Source: CAVYXF01 sp963772335
Lineage (GTDB): Bacteria > Pseudomonadota > Alphaproteobacteria > Rhizobiales > Rhodomicrobiaceae
Reading direction: 5' to 3'
DNA length: 64,000 nucleotides
Assembly: GCA_963772335.1 (NCBI GenBank)
Contig: CAVYXF010000004.1
Span: forward strand, 1-64,000
In this document: one piece after another, positions 38,246-48,099 of the stretch
Numbering within the stretch: position 1 is the stretch's first letter
How the letters are laid out: each line of letters opens with the position of its first letter
Notes under the pieces: model-generated
What the model saw: only the letters and a program-made list of their open reading frames with translations
Databases searched by the model: none
Told to the model about the DNA's origin: nothing
Position numbers and translations under genes: made by a program

Positions 38246-39021
38246 TGATCGTCTCGCACAAATACCGCTTCATTTTCTTGCGCACCGAGAAGACCGGCGG
38301 TTCGAGCTTCACCCAGGCGCTGCAGAACCTGCTCGAAGAAGGCGACCTGCAGGCGGATATGCGCCGGCCGGCCTGGGCGAAATTCTCTCCCATCCATCAC
38401 GGGGCGCTGAAGCTGCACCTCCCCAAATATTTCGGCCTACATCGTCATGCGCGGGCGCGCGACGTCCGCGACGTCGTGGGGGCCAAGATCTTCAACAGCT
38501 ATTACAAATTCGCAATCGAGCGAAATCCCTGGGACCGGCAGGTCTCGCTTTATGCTCATCGCGCCTGGAAGAAGGGCAAGCCGCCTGAGAATTTCGATCG
38601 TGACATGCGTTCGATGCTTTATCGCGGCACCGAATATGTGCGGCTCAACAATTGGGCGATCTATGCGATCGGCGATGGCATCGTCGCCGACCGGGTGCTG
38701 CGCTATGAGCGCCTCGACGAGGAAATCAACGCATTGGTGGCCGAGCTTGGCTTGCCCGCGATGCCGGAGATGCCGCGGCTGCGAAGCTATGCGCCCGATC
38801 GGCCGCATTATTCCACCTTCTATAGCGATGCCACTCGCAACATGGTCGGCCGTTGGTATTCCAAGGAGATCGCGGCGCTCGGCTATCGTTTCGAGACGGC
38901 TGATGATGGTGCAGGGCAGCTGCGCAGCGAAGCAGGGGCCGACCAGGTGACGCCGATTTATGCTGGCACCGGCGCGGGTCAACTCTCCGGCGTTGTGGAA
39001 AAAGCCGCTGCGGGTCCGTAA
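38245..39021 (+). CDS. Sulfotransferase family protein inserted in the suc operon
   Basis: The 258-residue product has the two PAPS-binding elements of sulfotransferases: a 5'-phosphosulfate loop RTEKTGGSS (residues 13-21) and a 3'-phosphate loop FAIERNPWDRQVSLY (about 89-103). This resembles the family 2 group. No signal peptide or membrane anchor is visible, so it is probably cytoplasmic. The acceptor is unknown. Its ATG overlaps the sucC stop, so translation is likely coupled to sucC. It stands with the toxin-antitoxin pair as an insertion between sucC and sucD; a gained gene is likely. Confidence 0.85.
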   Translation: MIVSHKYRFIFLRTEKTGGSSFTQALQNLLEEGDLQADMRRPAWAKFSPIHHGALKLHLPKYFGLHRHARARDVRDVVGAKIFNSYYKFAIERNPWDRQVSLYAHRAWKKGKPPENFDRDMRSMLYRGTEYVRLNNWAIYAIGDGIVADRVLRYERLDEEINALVAELGLPAMPEMPRLRSYAPDRPHYSTFYSDATRNMVGRWYSKEIAALGYRFETADDGAGQLRSEAGADQVTPIYAGTGAGQLSGVVEKAAAGP

Positions 39022-39032
39022 TAACTCGCGTC

Positions 39033-39069
39033 TTGACGTGACGACACAGTAACACATAAACTGTGTAAC
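39033..39069 (+). promoter_or_regulatory. Putative autoregulated promoter of the toxin-antitoxin pair
   Basis: TTGACG (39033-39038) is followed at a spacing of 16-17 by CATAAA/ATAAAC (39055-39061). A perfect seven-base inverted repeat ACACAGT / ACTGTGT (39044-39050 and 39060-39066, nine-base centre) covers the -10 region, as expected for an operator bound by an antitoxin. A transcript starting six to eight bases after the -10 box would begin at or beside the antitoxin ATG, and no ribosome binding site is visible, so the message would be nearly leaderless. Confidence 0.6.
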
Positions 39070-39384
39070 ATGAAGAACATAACCTTGGCCGTGGACGACG
39101 AAGTGCTGGCTGCTGTGCGGCGCTACGCGTCCGAAAGAAATACGACGGTAAACGGTTTGGTGCGGGAGTACCTCACCCAGCTCGCCAGCCAGAACGACCG
39201 GGTGGCTAAGGCACGTCTCCGGCTGAAACAGCTCAGCGAAGAGTCCACCATGGATTTGGGAAACTGGAAGTGGAACCGGGAGGAGCTGCATGAGCGCGAT
39301 GGAATGCTTCCTCGACACGAACATCCTGCTGTACGCGGCTTCCAGGAACCCGGCGGACCTGGCGAAGAAGAAGATCGCGATTGA
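39070..39384 (+). CDS. Ribbon-helix-helix antitoxin of a type II system
   Basis: The first 45 residues (start MKNITLAVDDEVLAAVRRYA, then NTTVNGLVREYLTQLA) have the strand-helix-helix pattern of antitoxins that bind DNA as dimers. A toxin-binding tail follows with [12 protein letters not shown]. The antitoxin should neutralise the PIN toxin and repress its own promoter. The frame continues 95 bases into the toxin gene, so about the last 26 residues (from [10 protein letters not shown]) are an out-of-frame reading of toxin codons and probably carry no conserved function; a small indel near the end may have removed the original stop. Confidence 0.8.
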   Translation: MKNITLAVDDEVLAAVRRYASERNTTVNGLVREYLTQLASQNDRVAKARLRLKQLSEESTMDLGNWKWNREELHERDGMLPRHEHPAVRGFQEPGGPGEEEDRD

Positions 39385-39775
39385 TTTGATGGCCGAGGCG
39401 CAGTTCGGTCTGTCCGCACAGGTGCTCCAGGAGTTCTATACCGTCGCCACGCGCAAAGCGCAGTTCGGCCTGGCGCCGGACCAGGCCTTGGAATGGATCG
39501 AGACTCTGGAGGAATTCCCTTGCCTTTCCATCGATGCCGGCCTGGTCAAGACCGCCGCCGAGACATCGGTGCGCTTTCAGGTTTCCTATTGGGACGGCGC
39601 CATCCTCGCGGCGGCGCAAGCCATGGGCGCGCCCGTGCTCTACAGCGAAGACCTCAATCATGGCCAGAGCTATAACGGCGTACAAGTGCGCAACCCTTTC
39701 CGGCAAAATCCGCCGGCTAGCGGTTTCCATGAGGACAGTCCGGACTTCGAGGCCGGTGCTAACCCGCTCTCATAA
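39290..39775 (+). CDS. PIN-domain toxin (VapC-like ribonuclease)
   Basis: The 161-residue protein has the four acidic residues expected of a PIN nuclease: Asp9 in [10 protein letters not shown], Glu48 in VLQEFYTV, Asp102 in YWDGAILAA and Asp121 in [12 protein letters not shown] toxins cleave specific RNAs, often tRNA or rRNA, in a metal-dependent way. The start overlaps the antitoxin frame by 95 bases; an ATG nine bases later is possible. The usual core is about 135 residues; the C-terminal 20 or so after NPFRQ are extra. It ends 31 bases before sucD. Confidence 0.88.
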   Translation: MSAMECFLDTNILLYAASRNPADLAKKKIAIDLMAEAQFGLSAQVLQEFYTVATRKAQFGLAPDQALEWIETLEEFPCLSIDAGLVKTAAETSVRFQVSYWDGAILAAAQAMGAPVLYSEDLNHGQSYNGVQVRNPFRQNPPASGFHEDSPDFEAGANPLS

Positions 39776-39806
39776 GCAGAACACGAGGATCGAAAGGCGA
39801 AAAAGC

Positions 39807-40682
39807 ATGTCCGTTCTGGTCGATAAGAATACCAAGGTGATCTGCCAGGGGCTCACCGGCGCTCAAGGCACCTTTCATACCGAGCAGGCGATCGCCTATG
39901 GCACCCAAATGGTCGGTGGCGTAACGCCCGGCAAAGGCGGCACGACCCATATCGGCCTGCCGGTGTTTGACACCGTCGCCGAGGCAGTGGCCAAGACCGG
40001 CGCGACGGCAACCGCCATCTATGTGCCGCCGCCGTTTGCCGCGGATGCGATCCTGGAGGCGATCGATGCCGAGATTCCGCTTGCAGTCTGCATCACCGAG
40101 GGCATCCCGGTCACCGACATGGTCAAGGTGAAACGGGCGCTTTCCGGCTCCAAAACCCGCCTCGTCGGACCGAACTGCCCCGGCGTGATCACGCCCGATG
40201 AATGCAAGATCGGCATCATGCCCGGCCACATCCATAAGCGCGGCTCGGTGGGCATTGTTTCCCGTTCTGGAACGCTTACTTATGAAGCTGTACACCAGAC
40301 GAGCACGGCCGGTCTTGGCCAGTCCACCTGCGTCGGCATCGGCGGTGATCCGGTCAAGGGGACCGAGTTCATCGACGTGCTCGAATGGTTCCTGGCCGAC
40401 CCGGAGACCAAGTCGATCATCATGATCGGCGAGATCGGCGGCTTGGCCGAGGAGGAGGCTGCCGCCTTCCTGGCGGGTTCGTCCGTAAAGAAGCCGACCG
40501 TCGGCTTTATTGCCGGTGTCACAGCGCCGCCGGGCCGTCGTATGGGCCATGCCGGCGCCATCATCGCCGGCGGCAAAGGCGACGCGGGCAGCAAGATCGA
40601 AGCCATGCGCTCGGCGGGCATTACTGTGGCGGACTCGCCCGCAAGCCTTGGCACAACGCTTGTGGATGTTTTGCGCAGCTAG
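39807..40682 (+). CDS. sucD: Succinyl-CoA synthetase alpha subunit
   Basis: SucD carries the CoA site and the phosphohistidine of succinyl-CoA synthetase. The 291-residue product starts [39 protein letters not shown] and the active histidine motif [11 protein letters not shown] are intact. The start has AAAGGCG upstream; a longer frame runs into the toxin gene and is spurious. It is separated from sucC by 1.56 kb holding three foreign-looking genes. Confidence 0.97.
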   Translation: MSVLVDKNTKVICQGLTGAQGTFHTEQAIAYGTQMVGGVTPGKGGTTHIGLPVFDTVAEAVAKTGATATAIYVPPPFAADAILEAIDAEIPLAVCITEGIPVTDMVKVKRALSGSKTRLVGPNCPGVITPDECKIGIMPGHIHKRGSVGIVSRSGTLTYEAVHQTSTAGLGQSTCVGIGGDPVKGTEFIDVLEWFLADPETKSIIMIGEIGGLAEEEAAAFLAGSSVKKPTVGFIAGVTAPPGRRMGHAGAIIAGGKGDAGSKIEAMRSAGITVADSPASLGTTLVDVLRS

Positions 40683-40721
40683 TGGTAAAGCCTTAGTCGC
40701 AAACTTGTGCAAGTATCGTAT

Positions 40722-40749
40722 GGTCCGCCCCTGGCGGGCCATATTGTTT
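40722..40749 (+). terminator. Stem-loop between sucD and sucA, possible attenuator
   Basis: GGTCCGCC / GGCGGGCC form an eight-pair stem (one T-G pair) with a three-base loop, followed by ATATTGTTT, a weak T stretch. It could be a leaky terminator or an mRNA processing signal that sets the SucD to SucA ratio. Confidence 0.5.
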
Positions 40750-40796
40750 GGCGCCTAAGTGGGAAGCGCGGGGGTTGCCTTCGCAGCTTTGATGAA

Positions 40797-43748
40797 ATGA
40801 GCAAACCAACCTCTCTCAACGATGTTTTCGAGCAGTCTTCCTTTCTTCACGGCGTCAACGCCGCCTATATCGAGGATCTCTACTCGCGTTTTCAGGAGAA
40901 TCCGGGCGCCGTCACAGCGGATTGGCGCGCCTTTTTTGGCGGCCTGAAGGAACGCAAAGAAGATGTGATCGCCGAGGCCCGCGGGCCGTCCTGGAAACGG
41001 CAGGACTGGCCGGCGCCCGTCGATGGCGAGCTGGTCAATGCGCTTGCCGGCGACTGGCAGGAGACAGCGGAGCGCCATATTGAGCAGAAGATCTCCGGTC
41101 GTGCGCAGAACGAAGGCGTCGAGCTCTCACCCGCGGAAACGCTGAAAGCCGTGCGCGATTCGATACGCGCGCTGATGTTGATCCGCTCCTACCGCGTGCG
41201 CGGTCACTTTGCGGCTGACCTCGATCCGCTCGGCCTCACCGAGAGGAAGCCGCATCCCGAATTGCAGGCCGAAACCTACGGCTTTGGCGAGAGCGATCTC
41301 GACCGGCTGATCTATATGGACAATGTGCTTGGGCTGGAGATGGCGACCATGCGCCAGATCCTCGAAATCCTGCGGCGCACCTACTGCTCCAATATCGGCG
41401 TCGAGTTCATGCACATCTCCGTGCCCGAGCAGAAGGCCTGGATCCAGGAGCGCATTGAGGGACAGGATAAGGACATCCGCTTCACCGAGATCGGCAAGAA
41501 GGCCATCCTTGCCCGGCTGATCGAGGCGGAGACCTTCGAGAAATTCCTCGACAAGAAATATACCGGCACCAAGCGTTTCGGCCTCGACGGCAGCGAGAGC
41601 GTCGTGCCGGCGCTGGAGCAGATCATCAAACGCGGTGGCCAGCTCGGCATCAAGGAGATCGTGCTCGGAATGGCGCATCGCGGCCGGCTGAACGTGCTCG
41701 CCAATGTGATGAACAAGCCCTATCGCGCCATCTTCCATGAGTTCATGGGCGGCTCGGCCAATCCGGACGATGTCGAGGGCTCGGGCGATGTAAAATACCA
41801 CCTTGGCGCCTCCTCCGACCGCGATTTCGACGGCAATATGGTGCATCTCTCGCTCACCGCGAATCCGTCGCATCTGGAGATCGTCGATCCGGTGGTGCTG
41901 GGCAAAGTCCGCGCCAAGCAGGACCAGCGCGGCGATAAGGAACGAGTCCAGATACTGCCGCTGCTGATTCACGGCGATGCGGCCTTTGCCGGCCAGGGGG
42001 TCGTCGCGGAATGCTTCGGCCTGTCCGGCCTTAAAGGTCACCGCACCGGCGGGTCGGTGCATTTTATCGTCAACAACCAGATCGGCTTCACCACCGCGCC
42101 GCGTTTTGCCCGTTCCTCGCCCTATCCCTCGGATGTGGCGCGCATGATCGAGGCACCGATCTTCCACGTGAATGGTGACAACCCCGAAGCGGTGGTGCAT
42201 GTCGCCAAGATCGCCACCGAGTTCCGCCAGCAATTCCACAAGCCGGTGGTCATCGACATGTTCTGCTATCGCCGGCACGGCCACAATGAGGGCGACGAGC
42301 CGGCCTTCACGCAGCCGCTGATGTATGAGCGCATCCGCGAGCATCCCAGCGTCACCGATCTCTATGGCAAGCGCCTGGTTGGCGAAGGCCTGATCAAGTC
42401 GGGCGAGGTGGAGGAGCTGCGTAACTCCGTCACCACGCATCTGGAGGAAGAGTTCGAGATCGGCGAAAACTACCGGCCGAACAAGGCTGACTGGCTCGAC
42501 GGGCGCTGGTCCGGCATCTCACGCGCCGAGGAAGGTCCGCGCCGCGGTGAGACCGGCGTTTCGCTCGCGGCGGTGCAAGAGGTGGGCCGGAAAATCACCG
42601 ACGTTCCTTCCGGCTTTAATGCGCATCGCACCATCGACCGCTTGATGCGCAATCGTCGCCGCATGATCGAGGAGGGCACGGGCATCGACTGGGCGATGGC
42701 CGAGGCACTGGCGTTCGGCACGCTGCTCAAGGAAGGTTTCCCGGTGCGCCTCTCCGGCCAGGATGTCGAGCGCGGCACCTTCTCCCAACGCCATGCGGTG
42801 CTGGTCGATCAGGTGAACGAGAAGAAATACACCCCGCTCAATCATATCGGCAAAGGCCAAGCCAAGCTCGAAGTCATCAATTCGATGCTCTCCGAAGAGG
42901 CGGTGCTCGGCTTCGAATATGGCTACAGCTTGGCTGAGCCGATGGCGCTGGTGCTGTGGGAGGCTCAGTTCGGCGATTTCGCCAATGGCGCGCAGGTGAT
43001 CATCGACCAGTTCCTGGCCGCCGGCGAGCGCAAATGGCTGCGCATGTCGGGCCTCGTGATGCTGCTGCCGCATGGCTATGAGGGCCAGGGGCCAGAGCAT
43101 TCCTCGGCGCGTCTTGAGCGCTTCCTGCAGCTCTCGGCGGAGGACAATTGGCAGGTGGCGAACTGCACCACGCCGGCAAACTACTTCCACGCGCTGCGCC
43201 GGCAGATGCACCGCAAATTCCGCAAGCCGCTGATTCTGATGACGCCGAAATCGCTGCTCAGACATAAGCGGGTCGTGTCGGAGCTTGGCGATTTCGCCCC
43301 TGAGAACTCGTTCCACCGCGTGCTGTGGGATGGCGGCCAAGTCGGACATAGCGCATTCGAGCTGGCCCCCGACGACCAGATCAAGCGGGTGATCATGTGC
43401 TCCGGCAAGGTCTATTATGACCTGTTCGAGGAGCGCGAGAGCCGCAAGGTCAATGACGTCTATCTGATGCGAATCGAGCAGCTTTATCCGTTTCCGGCGC
43501 GCGCGCTGATTCAGGAGCTCGGACGTTTCCCGCAGGCCGAGATGGTCTGGTGCCAGGAGGAGCCCAAGAATATGGGCGCCTGGAGCTTCATCGAGGCCAA
43601 TATCGAATGGGTGCTCGATCACATCAACGCCAAGCACCGCCGCCCGCGCTATATCGGCCGCGCTGCGGCAGCCGCGACGGCCACCGGTCTGATGAGCAAG
43701 CATCAGGCGGAGCTGAAGGCCTTTCTTGACGAAGCAATGACCTTTTAG
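40797..43748 (+). CDS. sucA: 2-oxoglutarate dehydrogenase E1 component
   Basis: SucA (OdhA) decarboxylates 2-oxoglutarate with thiamine diphosphate. The product from the chosen ATG has 983 residues, near the alphaproteobacterial norm. It begins with the E1-specific segment [18 protein letters not shown] and contains [26 protein letters not shown] and [12 protein letters not shown]. An in-frame upstream extension of 30 residues lies over the hairpin and is not included. It is followed by sucB after 65 bases. Confidence 0.97.
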   Translation: MSKPTSLNDVFEQSSFLHGVNAAYIEDLYSRFQENPGAVTADWRAFFGGLKERKEDVIAEARGPSWKRQDWPAPVDGELVNALAGDWQETAERHIEQKISGRAQNEGVELSPAETLKAVRDSIRALMLIRSYRVRGHFAADLDPLGLTERKPHPELQAETYGFGESDLDRLIYMDNVLGLEMATMRQILEILRRTYCSNIGVEFMHISVPEQKAWIQERIEGQDKDIRFTEIGKKAILARLIEAETFEKFLDKKYTGTKRFGLDGSESVVPALEQIIKRGGQLGIKEIVLGMAHRGRLNVLANVMNKPYRAIFHEFMGGSANPDDVEGSGDVKYHLGASSDRDFDGNMVHLSLTANPSHLEIVDPVVLGKVRAKQDQRGDKERVQILPLLIHGDAAFAGQGVVAECFGLSGLKGHRTGGSVHFIVNNQIGFTTAPRFARSSPYPSDVARMIEAPIFHVNGDNPEAVVHVAKIATEFRQQFHKPVVIDMFCYRRHGHNEGDEPAFTQPLMYERIREHPSVTDLYGKRLVGEGLIKSGEVEELRNSVTTHLEEEFEIGENYRPNKADWLDGRWSGISRAEEGPRRGETGVSLAAVQEVGRKITDVPSGFNAHRTIDRLMRNRRRMIEEGTGIDWAMAEALAFGTLLKEGFPVRLSGQDVERGTFSQRHAVLVDQVNEKKYTPLNHIGKGQAKLEVINSMLSEEAVLGFEYGYSLAEPMALVLWEAQFGDFANGAQVIIDQFLAAGERKWLRMSGLVMLLPHGYEGQGPEHSSARLERFLQLSAEDNWQVANCTTPANYFHALRRQMHRKFRKPLILMTPKSLLRHKRVVSELGDFAPENSFHRVLWDGGQVGHSAFELAPDDQIKRVIMCSGKVYYDLFEERESRKVNDVYLMRIEQLYPFPARALIQELGRFPQAEMVWCQEEPKNMGAWSFIEANIEWVLDHINAKHRRPRYIGRAAAAATATGLMSKHQAELKAFLDEAMTF

Positions 43749-43813
43749 AGGGAACAAGGTTCGCGGGTCAAAGAGAGAGCGCTGGCGGCCTTGCCGTAAG
43801 AGGAAGAAACGAG

Positions 43814-45118
43814 ATGGCGACGGAAATACGCGTCCCTACCCTGGGGGAATCAGTGACCGAGGCAATCGTGGGCAAATGGTTCAAGAAGCCAGGGGACGCG
43901 GTCAAGGCCGATGAGCCGCTGGTTGAGCTGGAGACCGACAAAGTCACCCTCGAAGTGAACGCGCCAGCTGCCGGTGTGATCTCAATCACCGCCAAGGAAG
44001 GCGACACTGTTGCCGTGGGTGCGGTGCTGGGCGCCATTGTCGATGGCGCGGGTGCCGCGGCGGCTCCGGCCCAGCCGGATAAGGGCGCGGGCGAGAAGGT
44101 TTCACAGGCGCAGCCGAATGGCGCCAAAGCTGCGCAGGCCGAGCAGGGCTCGCCGAATCCGGCGCTGAAGGCCGAGGCTGCTCCTGCCCCCGCTGGTGCT
44201 CCTTCCGGCGGGCGTGAGACGCTCTCCCCGGCGGTGCGCAAGGCGGTTGCCGAGAACAAGATCGAGCCGTCCACCATCTCCGGTACCGGCAAAGACGGCC
44301 AGCTGCTCAAGGGCGATGTGCTGGCGGCGATCCAACAGACCGCGACGAGCCCGCGTGCACCCGCACCGCAGCCCCCCGCGCCGGCTATGGTTCGCCCGCC
44401 AGCCGCGCCGCAAGACAGAGCGCGCGAAGAGCGGGTGCGCATGACCAAGCTGCGCCAGACCATCGCTCGGCGCCTGAAGGAATCGCAGAACACCGCCGCG
44501 ATGCTCACCACCTTCAACGAGGTGGACATGAGCGGCGTCATGCATGCCCGCACGGCCTATAAGGAGCTGTTCGAGAAGAAGCACGGCGTCAAGCTCGGCT
44601 TCATGGGCTTCTTTGTGAAAGCCTGCATCCATGCGCTGCACGAGATCCCGGCCGTCAATGCCGAGATCGACGGCGAGGATCTCGTCTACAAGAACTACTA
44701 CAATGTCGGCATTGCCGTCGGCACCGAGCGTGGCCTCGTCGTGCCCGTGGTGCGCGACGCCGACCGCAAGTCCATTGCCGACATTGAGCGGGAAGTCGTC
44801 GAGTACGGCCGCAAGGCCAGAAGCGGCAAGCTCTCCATCGACGAGATGCAGGGCGGCACCTTCACCATTACCAATGGCGGCGTCTACGGCTCGCTGATGT
44901 CGACGCCAATCCTCAACGCGCCGCAGTCCGGGATCCTGGGCATGCATAAGATCCAGGAGCGCCCGGTTGTCATTGATGGCAAGGTCGAGGTGCGGCCGAT
45001 GATGTATATCGCCCTCACCTATGACCACCGGATCGTCGATGGCCGCGAGGCGGTGACGTTCCTGGTCCGCGTCAAGGAAAGCATCGAGGACCCGCAGCGC
45101 CTGGTGCTCGATCTCTGA
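43814..45118 (+). CDS. sucB: 2-oxoglutarate dehydrogenase E2 component (dihydrolipoyl succinyltransferase)
   Basis: SucB (OdhB) is the core of the complex. The 434-residue protein has one lipoyl domain (residues about 1-77) with lysine in ETDKVTLEV, a long Ala/Pro linker, an E3-binding domain ([21 protein letters not shown]) and the catalytic domain ending in THDHR-like [14 protein letters not shown]. All needed residues are present. It is separated from lpd by a small VOC-family gene. Confidence 0.97.
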   Translation: MATEIRVPTLGESVTEAIVGKWFKKPGDAVKADEPLVELETDKVTLEVNAPAAGVISITAKEGDTVAVGAVLGAIVDGAGAAAAPAQPDKGAGEKVSQAQPNGAKAAQAEQGSPNPALKAEAAPAPAGAPSGGRETLSPAVRKAVAENKIEPSTISGTGKDGQLLKGDVLAAIQQTATSPRAPAPQPPAPAMVRPPAAPQDRAREERVRMTKLRQTIARRLKESQNTAAMLTTFNEVDMSGVMHARTAYKELFEKKHGVKLGFMGFFVKACIHALHEIPAVNAEIDGEDLVYKNYYNVGIAVGTERGLVVPVVRDADRKSIADIEREVVEYGRKARSGKLSIDEMQGGTFTITNGGVYGSLMSTPILNAPQSGILGMHKIQERPVVIDGKVEVRPMMYIALTYDHRIVDGREAVTFLVRVKESIEDPQRLVLDL

Positions 45119-45137
45119 TTGGGGAGAAGCGCCCGTC

Positions 45138-45569
45138 ATGGCATTCGGCTCCCATCCGCCCCGCATCCAGGCGCATATCTGCGTGAAAGGCGCACCCGAA
45201 GCGCTTGCGTTCTATCAACAGGCGTTTGGCGGGGTGTGCACCTTCAAGCAGATGGCCAAGGATGATGAGCGCGTGCTGCATGCCAATGTCGAGCTGTTTG
45301 GCGGCGAGGTCATGCTGCACGACGAGTTCCCCGAATACGGCGGCGATGTCCTGGCGCCGAGCAGCCTCGGGGGCGCCAGCGTGGCGCTGAACGTGAACCT
45401 TCCCACGCCTGCTGAGGTCGATGCGATCGTCGCGCAAGCCAAGGCTGCGGGCGCAACCGTCACCTGCGAGCCAGCGGACATGCCGTGGGGCGCACGTTAC
45501 GGTCGCGTGCGCGATCCGTTCGGCCATGTCTGGGCATTCAACGCGCCGCTTAAGGCTTCTAATCCTTGA
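45138..45569 (+). CDS. VOC/PhnB-like glyoxalase-family protein
   Basis: The 143-residue protein has paired beta-alpha-beta-beta-beta units of the vicinal oxygen chelate fold: ALAFYQQAFGG, VLHANVELFGGEVMLHDE, and the ending YGRVRDPFGHVWAF. It resembles the PhnB/YdcE subgroup of uncertain function. It lies 19 bases after sucB and 17 before lpd, so it is surely cotranscribed with the oxoglutarate dehydrogenase genes. A link to 2-oxoaldehyde or quality control of the complex is conjecture. Confidence 0.88.
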   Translation: MAFGSHPPRIQAHICVKGAPEALAFYQQAFGGVCTFKQMAKDDERVLHANVELFGGEVMLHDEFPEYGGDVLAPSSLGGASVALNVNLPTPAEVDAIVAQAKAAGATVTCEPADMPWGARYGRVRDPFGHVWAFNAPLKASNP

Positions 45570-45586
45570 GAAATGAGTGACGTTCC

Positions 45587-46993
45587 ATGGCTGAACCCTA
45601 TGACCTCGTTGTAATCGGAACTGGCCCGGGCGGCTATGTCTGCGCGATCCGCGCCGCTCAGCTCGGGATGAAGGTGGCCGTCGTCGAGAAGCGCGCCACC
45701 CATGGCGGCACCTGCCTCAATATCGGCTGTATCCCGTCCAAGGCGCTGCTGCATGCCTCCGAGCTTTACGAGGAAGCCGGCCACGCCTTCCCCGGCATGG
45801 GCATTAAGGTGAAGCCGGAGCTCGATCTTAGCGCCATGCAGCAGTTCAAGGCCGAGGGGGTGGACGGCAATGTTAGGGGCGTCGATTTCCTGTTCAAGAA
45901 GAACAAGATCGAGAGCGTCCATGGCACCGGCCGGATTACTGCGCCGGGCCGGATCGAGGTTACGTCAGGCGACGGCGGCGATACCCAGCTCATTGCGAGC
46001 AAGAACATCGTCATCGCCACCGGCTCCGATGTGGCGCGGCTCCCCGGCATCGACATCGATGAGAAGCGGGTGGTCTCCTCGACCGGCGCGCTGGAGCTCT
46101 CCGAAGTGCCGAAGAAGCTGCTGGTGGTCGGCGCCGGCATTATCGGGTTGGAGCTTGGGTCGGTCTGGCGACGGCTGGGCGCCGAAGTGCTGGTTGTCGA
46201 ATTCCTCGACCGCATCGTGCCGGGCATCGACGGCGAGATCGCCCGTCAATTCCAGCGGCTGCTCGCCAAGCAGGGCATCGAATTCAAGCTCGGTCAAAAG
46301 GTGACGAGCGTAAAGCCGAACGGCTCGGCCGTCACCGCCACCATCGAGCCGGCCCAAGGCGGCGAGAAGGAAACGGTCGAGGCCAATGTGGTGCTCGTTG
46401 CGATCGGGCGGGTGCCTTACACGGAAGGGCTTGGGCTCGAAGGTGTCGGGGTGAAGCTCGACAATCGCCGCCGGGTGGTAGTGGACGAGCATTACGCTAC
46501 CAATGTCCCCGGCATCTATGCCATCGGCGATGTGATCCACGGGCCGATGCTGGCGCATAAGGCGGAGGACGAGGGCATTGCCGTCGCCGAAATCCTCGCC
46601 GGCCAGGTGGGCCACGTGAATTACGACGTGATCCCGAACGTTATCTACACCTATCCGGAGGTTGCCGCGGTCGGCAAGACCGAGGAGGAGCTGAAGGAAG
46701 CCGGCATCGCGTATAAGGTCGGCAAGTTCCCCTTCACCGCCAATGGCCGCGCCAAGGCCAACCGGCAGACGGATGGTTTCGTCAAGGTGCTGGCTGATGC
46801 CAGTACCGACCGCGTGCTCGGCGTGCATATCCTTGGCCCTGATGCCGGCACCATGATCGCCGAGGCTGCCGTGCTAATGGAGTTCGGTGGCTCGGCGGAA
46901 GACCTCGCCCGCACCTGCCATGCGCATCCGACGCTGCCGGAGGCGGTGAAGGAAGCCGCCATGGCAGTGGACAAGCGCGCAATCCATATGTGA
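45587..46993 (+). CDS. lpdA: Dihydrolipoyl dehydrogenase
   Basis: Lpd (E3) reoxidises the lipoyl group of E2 and passes electrons to NAD. The 468-residue protein has FAD binding [13 protein letters not shown], the redox disulfide [16 protein letters not shown] binding [37 protein letters not shown] and the dimer interface His-Glu in [14 protein letters not shown]. Placement at the end of the suc cluster points to service in the oxoglutarate dehydrogenase complex. Confidence 0.97.
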   Translation: MAEPYDLVVIGTGPGGYVCAIRAAQLGMKVAVVEKRATHGGTCLNIGCIPSKALLHASELYEEAGHAFPGMGIKVKPELDLSAMQQFKAEGVDGNVRGVDFLFKKNKIESVHGTGRITAPGRIEVTSGDGGDTQLIASKNIVIATGSDVARLPGIDIDEKRVVSSTGALELSEVPKKLLVVGAGIIGLELGSVWRRLGAEVLVVEFLDRIVPGIDGEIARQFQRLLAKQGIEFKLGQKVTSVKPNGSAVTATIEPAQGGEKETVEANVVLVAIGRVPYTEGLGLEGVGVKLDNRRRVVVDEHYATNVPGIYAIGDVIHGPMLAHKAEDEGIAVAEILAGQVGHVNYDVIPNVIYTYPEVAAVGKTEEELKEAGIAYKVGKFPFTANGRAKANRQTDGFVKVLADASTDRVLGVHILGPDAGTMIAEAAVLMEFGGSAEDLARTCHAHPTLPEAVKEAAMAVDKRAIHM

Positions 46994-47081
46994 GGACGTG
47001 GCAAGGGCGATGCTTCGTTCTTGGGATTTGCAATCGGTGCTGCGACAATATCGCCGTCGTTGAGGCAGGCACGGGCGGGAC

Positions 47082-48035
47082 ATGGCGGGTGATGAGAACT
47101 GGGAAGAGGTAACCTTCACCTCGCGCGACGGGCTGAAGCTCTATTCCCGCTACTATGCCGCGTCAGGCGCGATCGGCCGCCCTGTGCTTTGCCTTCCCGG
47201 CCTGACCCGCAACTCGCGTGACTTCCACGACCTCGCGACCTTCCTGTCTAGTCATCCGAGCCGCCCCCGGGACGTGTGGTGTCCCGACTATCGCGGCCGC
47301 GGCAGTTCCGACTATGACAAGGACTGGCGGAATTACTCGCCCTTCGTCGAACTTCTCGACGTTCTCGACCTGATGGCGATCAGCGATCTCCACGAGGTGG
47401 GGATCGTGGGTACCTCGCGCGGCGGCATCATTGCCATGCTGATGGCGGTGATGCGCCCGACGGCGATGGCGGCTCTGGTCATGAACGACATCGGGCCGGT
47501 GATCGAGACCACAGGCCTCGCCCGCATCATGGGGTATGCCGGGAAGATTCCAGTTCCGGCCGATTGGGACGAAGCCTCCGAGCTGGTGCGCTCAATGAAC
47601 AAGCGCTTTTTCACGAATTTGACCGACGACGACTGGCGAAAGCTTGCCCGGCAGCTGTTCAACGATAAGGGAGGGCTGCCCGGGCCCGCTTACGACAACA
47701 ACATCTCCAGCGCGCTGTCGGAGATCGAGATCACCCAGAAGCTTCCGGAGATGTGGTCGCAATTCGAGGCGCTAAAGCACGTCCCAGTCATGGTGCTGCG
47801 CGGCGAAAATTCTGACCTGCTCAGCACCAGGACCGTGGAGGAGATGGCCAAGCGCCATCCGCGCCTGACCGCGGTCACGATTCACGCCCAGGGGCATGCA
47901 CCGCTGCTTACCGACCGCTTCTCCATGGGCATCATCGCGGATTTCCTGCGCGAGACCGACCCGGATGCCGGGAACCAGCCAAGCACACCGCGAACCCGCC
48001 GCAAGCAATTGCCGAGCCTTGGCCCGGCAGTATAA
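47082..48035 (+). CDS. Alpha/beta hydrolase
   Basis: The 317-residue alpha/beta hydrolase has the oxyanion region VLCLPGLTRNSRDF, the nucleophile elbow GTSRGGIIAM (serine) and a late histidine in HAQGHAPLLT. The acid is probably Asp in RGENSDLLS. It has no signal peptide. It lies 88 bases after lpd on the same strand and could be the last gene of that transcript. The substrate is not evident; the fold includes esterases, lactonases and dehalogenases. Confidence 0.9.
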   Translation: MAGDENWEEVTFTSRDGLKLYSRYYAASGAIGRPVLCLPGLTRNSRDFHDLATFLSSHPSRPRDVWCPDYRGRGSSDYDKDWRNYSPFVELLDVLDLMAISDLHEVGIVGTSRGGIIAMLMAVMRPTAMAALVMNDIGPVIETTGLARIMGYAGKIPVPADWDEASELVRSMNKRFFTNLTDDDWRKLARQLFNDKGGLPGPAYDNNISSALSEIEITQKLPEMWSQFEALKHVPVMVLRGENSDLLSTRTVEEMAKRHPRLTAVTIHAQGHAPLLTDRFSMGIIADFLRETDPDAGNQPSTPRTRRKQLPSLGPAV

Positions 48036-48099
48036 CGGCGGCCGAAGCCGCCGCGATCCATGCTTCTCTTGTCCGCAGCCCCGCCCCCGCGAGGTCCGG

